Source: an uncultured Alphaproteobacteria bacterium | GTDB taxonomy: Bacteria > Pseudomonadota > Alphaproteobacteria > Micavibrionales > Micavibrionaceae | Length of the DNA stretch: 64,000 nucleotides | Direction of reading: 5' to 3' | Assembly (NCBI GenBank): GCA_937934135.1 | Contig: CALHAW010000002.1 | Span: 96,261 to 160,260 of the forward strand | Part shown: positions 41,528 through 52,340 of the stretch, in pieces | Numbering within the stretch: the first letter of the stretch is position 1 | Layout: each line of letters starts with the position of its first letter | Notes under the pieces: model-generated | Told to the model about the DNA's origin: nothing | What the model saw: only the letters and a program-made list of their open reading frames with translations | Databases searched by the model: none | Made by a program: the position numbers and the translations under genes

Positions 41528-42367
41528 TTATTTCTTGTTTGGCGTGTCGGTATCTTCTTCAGTTTCTGGCTCAATTAAGATAAAGGCTTTGCCATCCCAC
41601 TGAATAAGCTTTAGCGCACACGCACCATGTTTAACAGATAAACTGGAAAGACATGTTCCGTCATCGCTTTTTTTATGGGCTGCGTTTAATGTGATTGACG
41701 CACTACAAAGGCTCTCGGGCGCTTCCTCTTTATTTATATCAAAGCGAAAAATCTTTGCTTTTGGGCGACCGATCGCAGAATTTTCTGCAACGGCAACAAC
41801 AATATCTTGTGTTAATAAACCGTCTTGTTCTTTCGCAATAATGCCCGTCATAATTTGTTCTGATTCATCATCACAATTTAAATCCCGCGCAAACCGCTTA
41901 CCGTAATTCCAATAAACTGCCGGATTATCTTTTGCCAACACATTCATCCAGCGCGGGAATGATCCATACTCACGTACTATTCCCATGGCTTCTTCATCCA
42001 TAACCACCACACCCAAAATATCGGCGCGGTCATCTGTTAAACGTGCAAGACAGGAAAGCTCATTAATGCGTTTAAGTGATTTTGTATCTGTTTGTTCAAT
42101 TTCCCATGCGCATTCTGCGTCACGATATTGAAGCCATGTTTGTTGCAATTCTTTTAATTGCTGCTTCTTATCACTCTCTTCGAAATGACGGTCTAACGCT
42201 TCGTACACTTTATTAAGGCGTTTTTGCGCAGCATCAACATGCTTCTTCAGGCAATTTTGCGTTGCCGCGGTGCTGTCCGCCATGTTGCAATAAATATTAT
42301 GCCCTTGCGCCATCGTTACCGATGAGGCAATTAAAAATGACAATAAAAGAAAAGATAAAATGCGCAT
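41528..42367 (-). CDS. Lysozyme inhibitor LprI/DUF1311-domain protein
   Basis: Signal peptide; QNCLKKHVDAAQKRLNKVYEALD, QQTWLQYRDAECAWE. Confidence 0.8.
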   Translation of the reverse strand: MRILSFLLLSFLIASSVTMAQGHNIYCNMADSTAATQNCLKKHVDAAQKRLNKVYEALDRHFEESDKKQQLKELQQTWLQYRDAECAWEIEQTDTKSLKRINELSCLARLTDDRADILGVVVMDEEAMGIVREYGSFPRWMNVLAKDNPAVYWNYGKRFARDLNCDDESEQIMTGIIAKEQDGLLTQDIVVAVAENSAIGRPKAKIFRFDINKEEAPESLCSASITLNAAHKKSDDGTCLSSLSVKHGACALKLIQWDGKAFILIEPETEEDTDTPNKK

Positions 42368-42479
42368 AACTAGCTTTATTTATAACGCTTTATTAGCAAA
42401 GAAGAAAGGAAAGAAAGTAAGGGCGCTATGCTTTGTACAATGGTGTTATTGGAAGCCAGCAGATCGTTTAACGCCCTGC

Positions 42480-43211
42480 TTATGCTGTATCGCTGCTGCC
42501 CCAAATATTATTATCGGCTTTGGCACGTTCTAGATCAGAATCCGTCATTTTAAATTTAGGGCCATTTTTTAAAGAAGCCACAAGGGCAGGGGCGCCGCCA
42601 CCCATCTGGTTTGCTTGATAAATTTGATTATGTTTCTGAGCTTCTGCCTGTAATGCGTTACCATAGGTATGCGCCATTTTCTTCGCATAAATCATCGCTT
42701 TTTCTTGTTTTAAATTTGGTACATTGGCCTTCGCACTTTTCACACCTTTCGAAGAAGAAGTGATGGAATCACGCGCCACCGCCACACCAAAGGCTAATTT
42801 CCCTGATTTAGTATCCGCACCCGTTTGAATACTGGCTGCTTTAGTGCCTTTTTGATATCCGCTTTTCTTACCATCAAAGCCACTTTTGACAGATTTAAAA
42901 ATCCCACCACGGTCTCCCATAATCCCAAGCGCCATACCCGCCAATTCAACAGAAGGCATACCTAATTTTGCTTCAATCATGCCGCCATAAACCTTGGCAT
43001 GGTTACCACCATCACTGCCACTTTGTAAGGAAATACCTGCATTTTGAACTCTAGGGATAACACCGCTGTTCGATTGGGGGTTATTTTCAAACCCAGCAAT
43101 TTTATTTTCAATCGCTTTGGCTTCCGTCACTTGTCGGCCAGCAAGCTCTCTTGTTTGAATAATTTCAGCTAAATTATTATCGTCTGCGTTGATACCGTGA
43201 TTAAGCGCCAC
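42480..43211 (-). CDS. Hypothetical protein
   Basis: Long ORF with no recognised domain; consistent strand with neighbours. Confidence 0.6.
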   Translation of the reverse strand: MALNHGINADDNNLAEIIQTRELAGRQVTEAKAIENKIAGFENNPQSNSGVIPRVQNAGISLQSGSDGGNHAKVYGGMIEAKLGMPSVELAGMALGIMGDRGGIFKSVKSGFDGKKSGYQKGTKAASIQTGADTKSGKLAFGVAVARDSITSSSKGVKSAKANVPNLKQEKAMIYAKKMAHTYGNALQAEAQKHNQIYQANQMGGGAPALVASLKNGPKFKMTDSDLERAKADNNIWGSSDTA

Positions 43212-43339
43212 TATCTTTAAACCCTTTTTAATTTAGTCTCTTATTCTAGGGCAAAACCATTAAAATAAGGCTAACTTCATTTAATCTTACGGGAAGCCCC
43301 GCTATAAACGCAAAAAATATAGTTAAACCATTGATATTA

Positions 43340-44872
43340 TTAATTTAAAGAGATTTTTCGGTAACTTAAGGATTCCGCAACATGGTTTTCTAAAATCTCT
43401 TCACAGTCACCATCTAAATCGGCGATGGTACGACAAACGCGGATCAAGCGGTAATAAGTCCGCGCAGAGAATTTCATACGCTCCGCTGCTTTATTTAAAA
43501 GCGCCTTAGCGGGATCAGAGAGCATCATAACCGTTTCCAACTCATCCCCACTGGCATGGGCATTCACGGAAATGGGTTGATCCATATGTTTATAGCGGGC
43601 GGCTTGAATATCACGGGCGCGGGAAATACGCGCCGCAACATTAGCGGAGCTTTCCGCTTTTTCTTTGTTCAAATCCGCAACAGACACAGCAGGAACATCA
43701 ACCTGAATATCAATTCTATCCAATAATGGCCCTGATAATTTTGCCTGATAATCCAAACCACAGCGCGGCGCTTTGGTGCATTCAGAATCAGGATTTCCTA
43801 AATATCCGCATCGGCATGGATTCATCGCCGCAATTAATTGGAAGCGCGCAGGGTAAGTCACATGGTTATTGGCGCGGGCAACCAATGTTTCCCCTGTCTC
43901 TAACGGTTGGCGTAAAGATTCCAATGTCGCACGTGAAAATTCAGGAAGCTCATCCAGAAACAATATTCCCTGATGTGCCAAAGATATCTCCCCCGGTTTT
44001 ACTTTATGTCCACCACCAATTAATGCCGGCAAGGACGCAGAATGATGCGGATCACGGTAAGGCCGCGTCTTCATGAGACCGCCTTCACCCAATGTCCCAG
44101 ACAAAGAATGAATCATTGAAACCTCTAATGCTTCACGCGGCGTGAGGGGCGGTAAAATAGACGGCAAGCAACTGGCCAACATAGATTTACCTGATCCCGG
44201 TGGTCCTACCATCAACATATTATGACCGCCCGCCGCCGCAATTTCCAACGCCCGTTTCGCCGTTTCTTGGCCTTTCACATCTGCCAAATCGGCACGGCGC
44301 ATTACAACATCGTCAATGATCTTGCCTTCGGGACGCCCCAACATTTGCGTACCTTTAATATGATTGATCAACTGTAATAAATTTTTGGGCGCAATAATGG
44401 GAAGGTCTTCGCCTGCCCATGCAGCTTCACCGCCGCACGCATCAGGACAAATTAAACTATAATCATGCTTTGCCGCATGGATAGCAGCGGGAAGAACCCC
44501 CGCCACGGCGCGTATTCCTGCATCTAATGCCAGCTCACCCAGCACGACATATTGCGTCATTTCATCTTTAGGAAGCACATCCATCGCCGCCAATAAACCC
44601 AACGCAATGGGAAGATCATAATGGCTGCCCTCTTTATTCACGTCCGCAGGCGCTAAATTCACTGTTAAGCGTTTCGGCGGCAGGGCAATGCCCAAGGCAT
44701 GAAGGGCGGCGCGCACACGTTCCTTACTTTCAGCCACGGCCTTATCAGGCAGGCCCACAATATTAAAGGCAGGCAAACCGCTAGAGATTTGCACCTGAAC
44801 ATCCACAGGGCGCACATCAACCCCTTGAAAAGCAATGGTATTTATTGTCGCAACCATAAGGTTGTATGGCAC
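43340..44872 (-). CDS. comM: YifB/ComM family Mg-chelatase-like AAA ATPase
   Basis: GVDVRPVDVQVQISSGLPAFNIVGLPDKAVAESKERVRAAL, MVGPPGSGKSMLASCLPSILPP, RFQLIAAMNPCRCGY. Confidence 0.95.
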   Translation of the reverse strand: MPYNLMVATINTIAFQGVDVRPVDVQVQISSGLPAFNIVGLPDKAVAESKERVRAALHALGIALPPKRLTVNLAPADVNKEGSHYDLPIALGLLAAMDVLPKDEMTQYVVLGELALDAGIRAVAGVLPAAIHAAKHDYSLICPDACGGEAAWAGEDLPIIAPKNLLQLINHIKGTQMLGRPEGKIIDDVVMRRADLADVKGQETAKRALEIAAAGGHNMLMVGPPGSGKSMLASCLPSILPPLTPREALEVSMIHSLSGTLGEGGLMKTRPYRDPHHSASLPALIGGGHKVKPGEISLAHQGILFLDELPEFSRATLESLRQPLETGETLVARANNHVTYPARFQLIAAMNPCRCGYLGNPDSECTKAPRCGLDYQAKLSGPLLDRIDIQVDVPAVSVADLNKEKAESSANVAARISRARDIQAARYKHMDQPISVNAHASGDELETVMMLSDPAKALLNKAAERMKFSARTYYRLIRVCRTIADLDGDCEEILENHVAESLSYRKISLN

Positions 44873-45031
44873 ATATCAGATAAAAAATGAAGAATTAAGG
44901 TTTTCTTTACTCTTCCTTAATCGCTTCTTCACTTTTTGACGCCATACTCATGAATGAACCACCAAAAAAGAGAAATGGCTGGTTCATATAGGGATTTAAA
45001 ATAGGGACTCTAAAAATAGGGAATAGGCACA

Positions 45032-45688
45032 ATGTTTGAGCAATTAAACGAAAAACACATCAATACTATGGAACAACAGCTTATCGTGCCACTGGCCGTA
45101 AGTGATATTTTGGAACACAACCTCGCGGTTGAACCAGATATGCAATATAGCCTACATATGGCATTGAGCGAGATTGATCCAGACTCCGCCCTTTTGGCGA
45201 TTGCCCTTTGTGCGCGCGATCTCGCAGATAAATTTTACTTAGAAGTACCGATTGCTGCTGCTCTTAAAAAAGAAGCGCAATATATAATTGATACTTATGG
45301 ACCAAATTGGATTCATCATCATAAAAATGAACCGATACAAGCCGAAGGCTATGCCCGTCTGTTAAATGATGTACCAGAAGATCTGGAAGCATTGGCAGAT
45401 ATCATGGATGCGCTTTGTGGTGATATTGCAGAAGAAGGCCTATCTAATAATTATAACGCGGCGGTTGCTATCGCACAGCTTTTATCTATTCAGGCACGCG
45501 CCCACATGGAAATTGCAGATTATCTTCTTCTAGAAATCCAAAACGAACATAAAGTGGAATCAGGCGATGGCGCATTGGTTGATACAGAAAATAAAGTCAG
45601 CGCCATGATGGACATCACACCTTCAACAGCCGATAACCAAGCAATCGACAATAATATAATTTTATTTCCCATCGACCGCGTAAATTAA
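45032..45688 (+). CDS. Hypothetical protein
   Basis: 218-aa acidic, alpha-helical ORF; no recognised family. Confidence 0.6.
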   Translation: MFEQLNEKHINTMEQQLIVPLAVSDILEHNLAVEPDMQYSLHMALSEIDPDSALLAIALCARDLADKFYLEVPIAAALKKEAQYIIDTYGPNWIHHHKNEPIQAEGYARLLNDVPEDLEALADIMDALCGDIAEEGLSNNYNAAVAIAQLLSIQARAHMEIADYLLLEIQNEHKVESGDGALVDTENKVSAMMDITPSTADNQAIDNNIILFPIDRVN

Positions 45689-45713
45689 AACGCTTTAAAG
45701 CCTTCGACTTTAT

Positions 45714-46079
45714 CTAAGGAATCATCGCGCCAATCGGCGCGCCGCCTACAATATGCAGGTGATAATGTGGCACTTCTTGGCCGCCATGCCCTCCCGCGTT
45801 CGAAATCGCACGAAAACCCGCCGTCAAATCATGATCTTTAACAATCTGTGCCACGGCGCGGTGAAAAGCCGTGATTTCATCACCACTGGCATTGGCACTA
45901 AAATCTGCTAAATCTACATAAGCACCTTTTGGAATCACTAAAATATGGATAGGCGCTTGGGGCGCTATATCATAAAAGGCCAGCACATGTTCATCTTCAA
46001 AGATTTTACCACAGGGAATCTCCCCGCGAATAATTTTTGCAAAAATATTGTCATTGTCGTATTTTTTAATTTCAGTCAT
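45714..46079 (-). CDS. HIT family protein (HinT-like)
   Basis: DDNIFAKIIRGEIPCGKIFEDEHVLAFYDIAPQAPIHILVIPK, GGQEVPHYHLHIVGG. Confidence 0.95.
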   Translation of the reverse strand: MTEIKKYDNDNIFAKIIRGEIPCGKIFEDEHVLAFYDIAPQAPIHILVIPKGAYVDLADFSANASGDEITAFHRAVAQIVKDHDLTAGFRAISNAGGHGGQEVPHYHLHIVGGAPIGAMIP

Positions 46080-46981
46080 GCAATCTTCCTTTTTTCTTTT
46101 TCATTAGGTGCCATTACAAAATAAAGACTTGTAATGACAATGACGATACCCCAGAAAATTTGTTCTCCTGTCATGACCTCTCCTAAAAAGAAAATGCCAA
46201 TAATAGAAAATAAAACAGGTTTTGTTGTATTAAGCGCTTCGACTATACTAAGTGGTATTGTTCTCAAACCGTAAAAAAGAAGAACACCCGCTCCTACACT
46301 TCCAAAAAAACATGTCACAATCATTAAAAATAATTGGGTATTGCTCGGCATATTCAACATGTCTGAAGGGATCATATTAAAGCTATAAAGAAGAACAAAA
46401 GCGGATATGAAGGCAACCATCATAATAAAATAACGCCAAAGCACCATATTCTCTACCTTCAATCCAGAAAGCGCTAATTTCTTTTTCCCGATACTTTCGG
46501 CTGAAAAGGCGATGCACGATAATAACGCCAAGGCAATTCCCAACTGATTATTCTCTAAACTGCTATATGAATAAAAACAAAGCGCAATGAAGGCTAAGCC
46601 AAATGCAATGATTTTATTAACCGGATAGCGATCATCCATAAAAAAATAAGCATATACCGCCACAAATAAGCGTATAAACACCATAATAAAAGATACAGAT
46701 GATAACCCGATAAGAAAAATACTAACAAACCAGAGCGCGTTGCCTATTAATGCGCCACCAATATAAGACAAAAAAGGAAATTTACATGATAAGGCTAAAT
46801 GCCAATCAATCTTTTCAACTTTTTTATTAAAATTTATAAATTTCCCATAGCAAAAAATCGTTAAAGTTGAAATAAAGTAAGATATTGGCAGATAAATATA
46901 AGGCCCAATATCTTTTATAAGATAGGCAATGAGCGAATTTTCAATGACATGTGCAAAATAGGCAAGAACAACAAATAACAT
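46076..46981 (-). CDS. EamA/DMT-superfamily transporter
   Basis: Ten hydrophobic segments; ALNTTKPVLFSIIGIFFLGEVMTGEQIFWGIVIVI. ATGA overlap with the HIT gene. Confidence 0.82.
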   Translation of the reverse strand: MLFVVLAYFAHVIENSLIAYLIKDIGPYIYLPISYFISTLTIFCYGKFINFNKKVEKIDWHLALSCKFPFLSYIGGALIGNALWFVSIFLIGLSSVSFIMVFIRLFVAVYAYFFMDDRYPVNKIIAFGLAFIALCFYSYSSLENNQLGIALALLSCIAFSAESIGKKKLALSGLKVENMVLWRYFIMMVAFISAFVLLYSFNMIPSDMLNMPSNTQLFLMIVTCFFGSVGAGVLLFYGLRTIPLSIVEALNTTKPVLFSIIGIFFLGEVMTGEQIFWGIVIVITSLYFVMAPNEKEKRKIA

Positions 46982-47054
46982 GATGTAAATATAGCATTTT
47001 TTAAATTCACTCGCTAAAGTCTTTTGAAAATAAAAATATCGATAAGGCCATAAA

Positions 47055-47774
47055 ATGATTATCTACCCCGCAATTGACTTAAAAGACGGTAAATGCGTGC
47101 GCCTTTATAAGGGCGATATGAATGATGAAACTATCTATAATGAAAATCCTGGCGCGCAAGCAATGGAATTTGCCCGCGACGGATTTTCTTGGTTGCATAT
47201 CGTGGACCTGAATGGCGCTGTTGAAGGCAAGCCCGTCAATAAAGACGCCGTTCAAAATATTTTAGAGACTGTTGATTTACCTGTTCAATTAGGCGGCGGT
47301 ATTCGTACGCTCCAACAAATAGAAACATGGTTAAATGCGGGAATAAGCCGCGTTATCCTTGGCACGATTGCAGTAAAAAACCCTGACCTCATGCGTGAAG
47401 CCTGCGCACTTTTTCCGGGACAAATTATTTTGGGGCTGGATGCGTATGGCGATGATGTGGCAACCGAAGGATGGGTTGAAAAATCTGGTCGTCCAATGCT
47501 TGATCTTGTCCGTGAATATGAAGAATGCGGCCTTGAGGCCATTATTTATACTGATATTAATAAAGATGGGACGGGCGAAGGCTTAAATATGGTGAACACC
47601 ATCAAATTGGCACAGGCCATTACTATTCCCGTTATTGCATCAGGTGGCGTTGGTTCACTCAAAGACGTAGAAGCCGTACGTGACGCCCAAAAACAAGGGG
47701 TGAGCGGTATGATTATCGGTAAGGCGCTTTATGATGGACGCATTGACCCAGCGGAGGCCTTAAAAATTGCTTAA
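47055..47774 (+). CDS. hisA: 1-(5-phosphoribosyl)-5-[(5-phosphoribosylamino)methylideneamino]imidazole-4-carboxamide isomerase
   Basis: [59 protein letters not shown]. Confidence 0.97.
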   Translation: MIIYPAIDLKDGKCVRLYKGDMNDETIYNENPGAQAMEFARDGFSWLHIVDLNGAVEGKPVNKDAVQNILETVDLPVQLGGGIRTLQQIETWLNAGISRVILGTIAVKNPDLMREACALFPGQIILGLDAYGDDVATEGWVEKSGRPMLDLVREYEECGLEAIIYTDINKDGTGEGLNMVNTIKLAQAITIPVIASGGVGSLKDVEAVRDAQKQGVSGMIIGKALYDGRIDPAEALKIA

Positions 47775-48531
47775 AGCTCGCATAATTCCCTGCCTTGATG
47801 TCAATGAAGGGCGCGTTGTAAAGGGCGTGAACTTCCTTGACCTTATTGATGCCGGCGACCCTGTAGAACAAGCAAAAATCTATAATGACCAAGGGGCAGA
47901 TGAGTTGTGCTTTTTAGACATCACCGCAACATCGGATAATCGCAATACAATTTTAGATGTCGTGCGTAAAACCGCCGACAGCATTTTTATGCCGCTTACC
48001 GTTGGTGGCGGCGTACGTGAATTACAAGATATCCGTAACCTCCTTGAGGCAGGAACAGACAAAGTCGCCATTAACTCTGCGGCGATTCACAATCCTGAAT
48101 TTGTCCGTGAGGCATCCAATAAATGCGGCAATCAATGTATTGTCGTAGCGATTGATGCAAAAAAAACCGCAACCAATAAATGGGAAATTTTTACCCATGG
48201 CGGGCGAAAACCCACTGGAATAAATGCAGTAAAATGGGCGCAACAAATGACTGAATATGGCGCGGGGGAAATCCTTCTAACCTCTATGGATCAAGACGGC
48301 ACAAAATCTGGCTTTGATTTAGATCTAACAATGGCCATCACTTCATCCATTTCCATTCCCGTTATCGCATCGGGCGGCGTCGGGACGGTACAACATATGA
48401 TTGATGGCATTCAAATTGGGGGGGCGTCCGCTGTATTGGCTGCTTCCATTTTTCATTTTGGTGAATTTACTATTGCCGAAGTCAAAAACGAAATGGCACA
48501 AAATAACATCCCCATAAGACAGGTGGTATAA
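47767..48531 (+). CDS. hisF: Imidazole glycerol phosphate synthase subunit HisF, TTG start
   Basis: (M)[48 protein letters not shown]. Starts at TTG 47767, overlapping the hisA 3' end. Confidence 0.97.
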   Translation: MLKARIIPCLDVNEGRVVKGVNFLDLIDAGDPVEQAKIYNDQGADELCFLDITATSDNRNTILDVVRKTADSIFMPLTVGGGVRELQDIRNLLEAGTDKVAINSAAIHNPEFVREASNKCGNQCIVVAIDAKKTATNKWEIFTHGGRKPTGINAVKWAQQMTEYGAGEILLTSMDQDGTKSGFDLDLTMAITSSISIPVIASGGVGTVQHMIDGIQIGGASAVLAASIFHFGEFTIAEVKNEMAQNNIPIRQVV

Positions 48532-48845
48532 TGAAAAAACATATTACAGAAGAATTATTCGATATTATAAAAACCCGCAAAAACGCAAATCCTGATAGCT
48601 CTTATGTTGCTTCTTTGTTTGATAAAGGCACCGCAAAAATAGCCCAAAAGGTTGGGGAAGAAGCCGTTGAAACGGTCATCGAAGCCCTGCAAGGAAGTAA
48701 AGAAACACTAACATCCGAAAGCGCAGATTTACTTTTTCATCTTATGGTTTTATGGGCAGATCAAGGGGTCAAACCTGATGACATCTACAAGGAATTACAA
48801 TCCCGCCTCGGCACCAGCGGCCATGACGAAAAGGCTAGCCGTTAG
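48531..48845 (+). CDS. hisE: Phosphoribosyl-ATP pyrophosphatase
   Basis: PDSSYVASLFDKGTAKIAQKVGEEAVETVIEA. Confidence 0.95.
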   Translation: MKKHITEELFDIIKTRKNANPDSSYVASLFDKGTAKIAQKVGEEAVETVIEALQGSKETLTSESADLLFHLMVLWADQGVKPDDIYKELQSRLGTSGHDEKASR

Positions 48846-48933
48846 ACGTATACTGAATTAAAAAAACAACAAACGCTCATAAATAACCATACTGGTTAAA
48901 ATCGGGAACTTTTGAAATAAATGATTTAAAAAA

Positions 48934-49128
48934 TTAAGGGCCGTTTTGTCCAGACTTAGGTCCGCCAAGTTTTCGATGCAGTCTTCTTTTATGGGCAACA
49001 AATAAACTCTCACCTACACCTAAATTTATAGGATCGTGTGAATTTCGAGTTACTTTATTTTGCGCACGCTCAGGGCTTTTATATGCAGCAGATAGCACGC
49101 TTTTTTCAACATCAAGTTTATCGGACAT
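48934..49128 (-). CDS. Small hypothetical protein (64 aa)
   Basis: Isolated intergenic ORF; basic C-terminus; no clear RBS. Confidence 0.35.
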   Translation of the reverse strand: MSDKLDVEKSVLSAAYKSPERAQNKVTRNSHDPINLGVGESLFVAHKRRLHRKLGGPKSGQNGP

Positions 49129-49271
49129 ATTGTTAACTTTTTTTTAATTTATAATATTGTAGACCAAGCTAAATAATATGTCAATTAAAATTAACTACCG
49201 CCCTATCTCGCCTAGCTTTTCTTCAGTTACATGAGTGACGTCTAACACATGAGAAAATAAAAGTGGAAAAA

Positions 49272-49835
49272 TTACTCAAAATAAGACTGACTAATGACCT
49301 TATAATAATGAAGAGACTCAATAGTCTCCCCTTTCACACGGACAGAATAAGGATGCTTGCCAAATTGTTGGTACCCCATCGCTTCATAGAGTGAAATAGC
49401 GCTTTCCATACCTTCACGCACATCCAAATTAATAACTGCATAGCCATCGCGGCTTATCTTACGTTCTACTTCTTCAAGCAATTTTTTGGCTAAACCATAT
49501 CCCCGCGCCCATGGCGCAATGAAATTGGTCGTCAGAACAACAATATGCCCCTGCGCTTCGTTATTTTTAAGGGGCAATATTACCTGTGTTGTGCCACATA
49601 TAACACCATCCATACGCGCTACAAACAATTCACGCATCGGCGCTGTTACAACACCGCGCCAATAACTTTCTAAAATCTCACGCGACGGCAAATCAACCCA
49701 ACCAAATCCACCTCCTGCTTCGATAGCCGCATCCGTGGCGTCGCATAAATCATTTAGATCATTCGGTGAAAGTTGCTCTTCAACAAATTCAACACTTAAA
49801 ATCGCTTCTGTCTTTTTTTGTGGTGTTTCTGTCAT
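49272..49835 (-). CDS. GNAT family N-acetyltransferase
   Basis: APWARGYGLAKKLLEEVERKISRDGYAVINLDVREGMESAISLYEAMGYQQFG. Confidence 0.88.
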   Translation of the reverse strand: MTETPQKKTEAILSVEFVEEQLSPNDLNDLCDATDAAIEAGGGFGWVDLPSREILESYWRGVVTAPMRELFVARMDGVICGTTQVILPLKNNEAQGHIVVLTTNFIAPWARGYGLAKKLLEEVERKISRDGYAVINLDVREGMESAISLYEAMGYQQFGKHPYSVRVKGETIESLHYYKVISQSYFE

Positions 49836-49858
49836 AAGTTCTTCCTCTTCATAAATCT

Positions 49859-50524
49859 TTACGCAAATTGCTTAGGCGTCCAACGTAAAAAATCATATAA
49901 AAATTGTAAGCCTGCTTCCTGACTTTTTTCAGGATGACATTGAATACCTACTATATTATCACGCGCAATAATAGAAGGGATCGATATATCCCCATATTGC
50001 GCATACCCTAGCACGATATTCTCCTCTTTTGATTCAACCATAAAAGAATGAACAAAATAGAAATGTGGGGAAGATTCTTGGTTTTTAGTCATAAAATGTG
50101 ATGTATCACACGTCACCACATTCCATCCCATATGCGGGATTTTTAAGGCTTTATCGCTTAGCGCAAGAGGGATAACGCGCCCCTTCAACCAGCTTAACCC
50201 ATCATATACACCATGCTCTAATCCCTGCTCCATCAAAAGCTGCATCCCAACGCAAATGCCCAGGAAGGGCTTTTTATTTATTAAAACTTGATGTTCTAGC
50301 GCTTCAATCATGCCAGACACGCCTTTCAGACCTGCCATACAATCAGCAAACGCGCCCTGCCCTGGCAATACAATATGGCTCGCCCCTTCAAGCGCCGCGC
50401 TATTCGAAGTAATAAAGACCTCAAAATCCAAATTATGCTCCGCAATGATTTTTTCAAATGCCTTTTCAACGGAGCGTAAATTGCCCGACCCATAATCAAT
50501 AATTGTGATTTGCTTCTTTTCCAT
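49859..50524 (-). CDS. hisH: Imidazole glycerol phosphate synthase subunit HisH
   Basis: ITIIDYGSGNLRSVEKAF, LPGQGAFADCM, FLGICVGMQLLM, GIQCHPEKSQ. ATG at 50524 preferred over 50542. Confidence 0.96.
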   Translation of the reverse strand: MEKKQITIIDYGSGNLRSVEKAFEKIIAEHNLDFEVFITSNSAALEGASHIVLPGQGAFADCMAGLKGVSGMIEALEHQVLINKKPFLGICVGMQLLMEQGLEHGVYDGLSWLKGRVIPLALSDKALKIPHMGWNVVTCDTSHFMTKNQESSPHFYFVHSFMVESKEENIVLGYAQYGDISIPSIIARDNIVGIQCHPEKSQEAGLQFLYDFLRWTPKQFA

Positions 50525-50560
50525 GGTGACAGACTTACCCAAAAGCGCTATTCAGATCAA

Positions 50561-51868
50561 ATGAATATCGGATTTTATCGTTGGAATAAAACAGAGGATG
50601 CGACCAAAGCACGTATTTTGCGCCGCTCTGAATCTAATATTGGATCCGTTATGGACGCTGTGCGCCCAATTATAGAGCGTGTAAAAAATGAGGGCGATGA
50701 CGCCTTAATCGATTATGCCAAAAAATTTGATGGGGCAACCTTAAAGACCCTTAAAGTCACTGAAGAAGAATTTGAAGAGGCGCGGCGTACCCTTTCCCCT
50801 GATGTCAAAGCCGCAATAGATCACTGCGCGGGCAATGTGCGTATCTTCCACAAAGAACAAATGAACCGTGTAGAAGCAGAACGCCAATGGATGGTTGAGG
50901 TTGAGCCAGGTGTCTTTGCAGGTGAAAAAATCACCCCAATCTCTTCCGTTGGCCTATACATTCCGGGTGGTAAAAATTTATTTCCTTCCGTGATGTATAT
51001 GCTGTGCATTCCTGCAATGCTGGCGCAAGTGCCAACCATTGCAATCACCACCCCCTGCAATAGTAACGGTAAAGTTGGCGATGCGTTGCTATATGCCGCA
51101 GAAATTTGCGGTGTAAAAAATATCTATAAAATTGGCGGCGCGCAGGCGATTGCCGCCCTTGCTTACGGAACACAAACCGTCCCCGCCGTGAAAAAAGTCC
51201 TTGGCCCTGGTTCTCCCTATGTTGCCGCGGCAAAACAAATATTAGGGGGAATCATTGACCCCGGCATGCCTGCTGGCCCTTCTGAATCTATTATCTTATG
51301 TGATGAAAGTGCCAATGCGCATAATACCGTTTTGGATATATTAAACGAAGCAGAACACGGACCAGATTCCGCTGCGCTTCTTGTGACATCAAGCGAAAAT
51401 CTTGCCAATGAAGTATATGCCTTATTGCCTGATGCCATTAACGCCCTGCCTGAACCGCAACGCGATTGGGTTATAACAAACATGGCAACCTATAGCGGCA
51501 TTGTGCTAACTGATACAATGGAGGAGGCCATCAATTTTTGTAATCAATACGCCGTAGAGCATTTATTATTAAAAGTTAAAAACTCCGATAACATCATCGC
51601 CAAACTTGATAATGCGGGTGAAATTATCATCGGCGAAACCAGCACTATTTCCATCGCAAATTTTGGGATCGGTGGTAATAATGTCTTACCTACAGGCGGC
51701 CGCGCCGCAACCTATAGCTGTACGTCTGTTTGGGATTTCTTAAAACGTGTTTCTTTAGTGAAAACAACCAAAGAAGGTTTTGAAGGGTTACAAGATTCTG
51801 TCACCACATTAAGTGATTATGAAGGCTTTCCCGCACACGGCGATTCAATCCGCAAACGCACGCTATAA
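50561..51868 (+). CDS. hisD: Histidinol dehydrogenase
   Basis: VGLYIPGGKNLFPSVMYM, KIGGAQAIAALAYGTQTVP, GPSESIILCDESAN, AEHGPDSAALLVT. Start refined to ATG 50561. Confidence 0.96.
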   Translation: MNIGFYRWNKTEDATKARILRRSESNIGSVMDAVRPIIERVKNEGDDALIDYAKKFDGATLKTLKVTEEEFEEARRTLSPDVKAAIDHCAGNVRIFHKEQMNRVEAERQWMVEVEPGVFAGEKITPISSVGLYIPGGKNLFPSVMYMLCIPAMLAQVPTIAITTPCNSNGKVGDALLYAAEICGVKNIYKIGGAQAIAALAYGTQTVPAVKKVLGPGSPYVAAAKQILGGIIDPGMPAGPSESIILCDESANAHNTVLDILNEAEHGPDSAALLVTSSENLANEVYALLPDAINALPEPQRDWVITNMATYSGIVLTDTMEEAINFCNQYAVEHLLLKVKNSDNIIAKLDNAGEIIIGETSTISIANFGIGGNNVLPTGGRAATYSCTSVWDFLKRVSLVKTTKEGFEGLQDSVTTLSDYEGFPAHGDSIRKRTL

Positions 51869-51896
51869 AAACGCGCTAGACTAAAACACATAAAAA

Positions 51897-51918
51897 AACC
51901 GCCCATAAAAAGGCGGTT
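51897..51918. terminator. Bidirectional rho-independent terminator
   Basis: aaccgcc-cataaaaa-ggcggtt with A/T tracts, between convergent hisD and the yegP-like gene. Confidence 0.75.
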
Positions 51919-51947
51919 CTCATAAATTTATTATAAACAAGCATGCT

Positions 51948-52139
51948 TTACGCTGCAGCTGTTTGATCATCAATTTCTGCTGCTGGGGCATTATTTTTTA
52001 CTGAGTTAATGCCGTTTTCTGCCGCATCTTTTGAATTATACATCTCAGATTGGGCGATGATTTGGCCGTTTTTGGCCGTCAGTACAAAGTAAAATTTATC
52101 GTTTTTCGCTTTTTTAAGCTGAAAAGAAGGGTGTGCCAT
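51948..52139 (-). CDS. YegP/DUF1508 family protein
   Basis: FQLKKAKNDKFYFVLTAKNGQIIAQSEMYNSKDAAENGINSVKNNAPAAEIDD. Confidence 0.88.
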   Translation of the reverse strand: MAHPSFQLKKAKNDKFYFVLTAKNGQIIAQSEMYNSKDAAENGINSVKNNAPAAEIDDQTAAA

Positions 52140-52340
52140 GCGCTTTCTCCATTTTTTTGCAATTTAATTATGGTAAGTGTTATTCTATTATAGTAAGATA
52201 GCACTCACCTGACGCAATAATTTTTGTCAGAATGAGAATACAGAGTCAATGGTGATCAAAATTTTATAAAAAAGCACCTCATTGCCTTTTATAACAACCC
52301 ACTGTTTAATAATGATTGGGTTTTAACGAAAGGAAGAACG

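Noticed and set aside
49133-49147. TTAA-CTTTTTT-TTAA match to the CtrA spacing
   Set aside because: Formed by a T-run 5 bp from a doubtful small ORF; likely chance.
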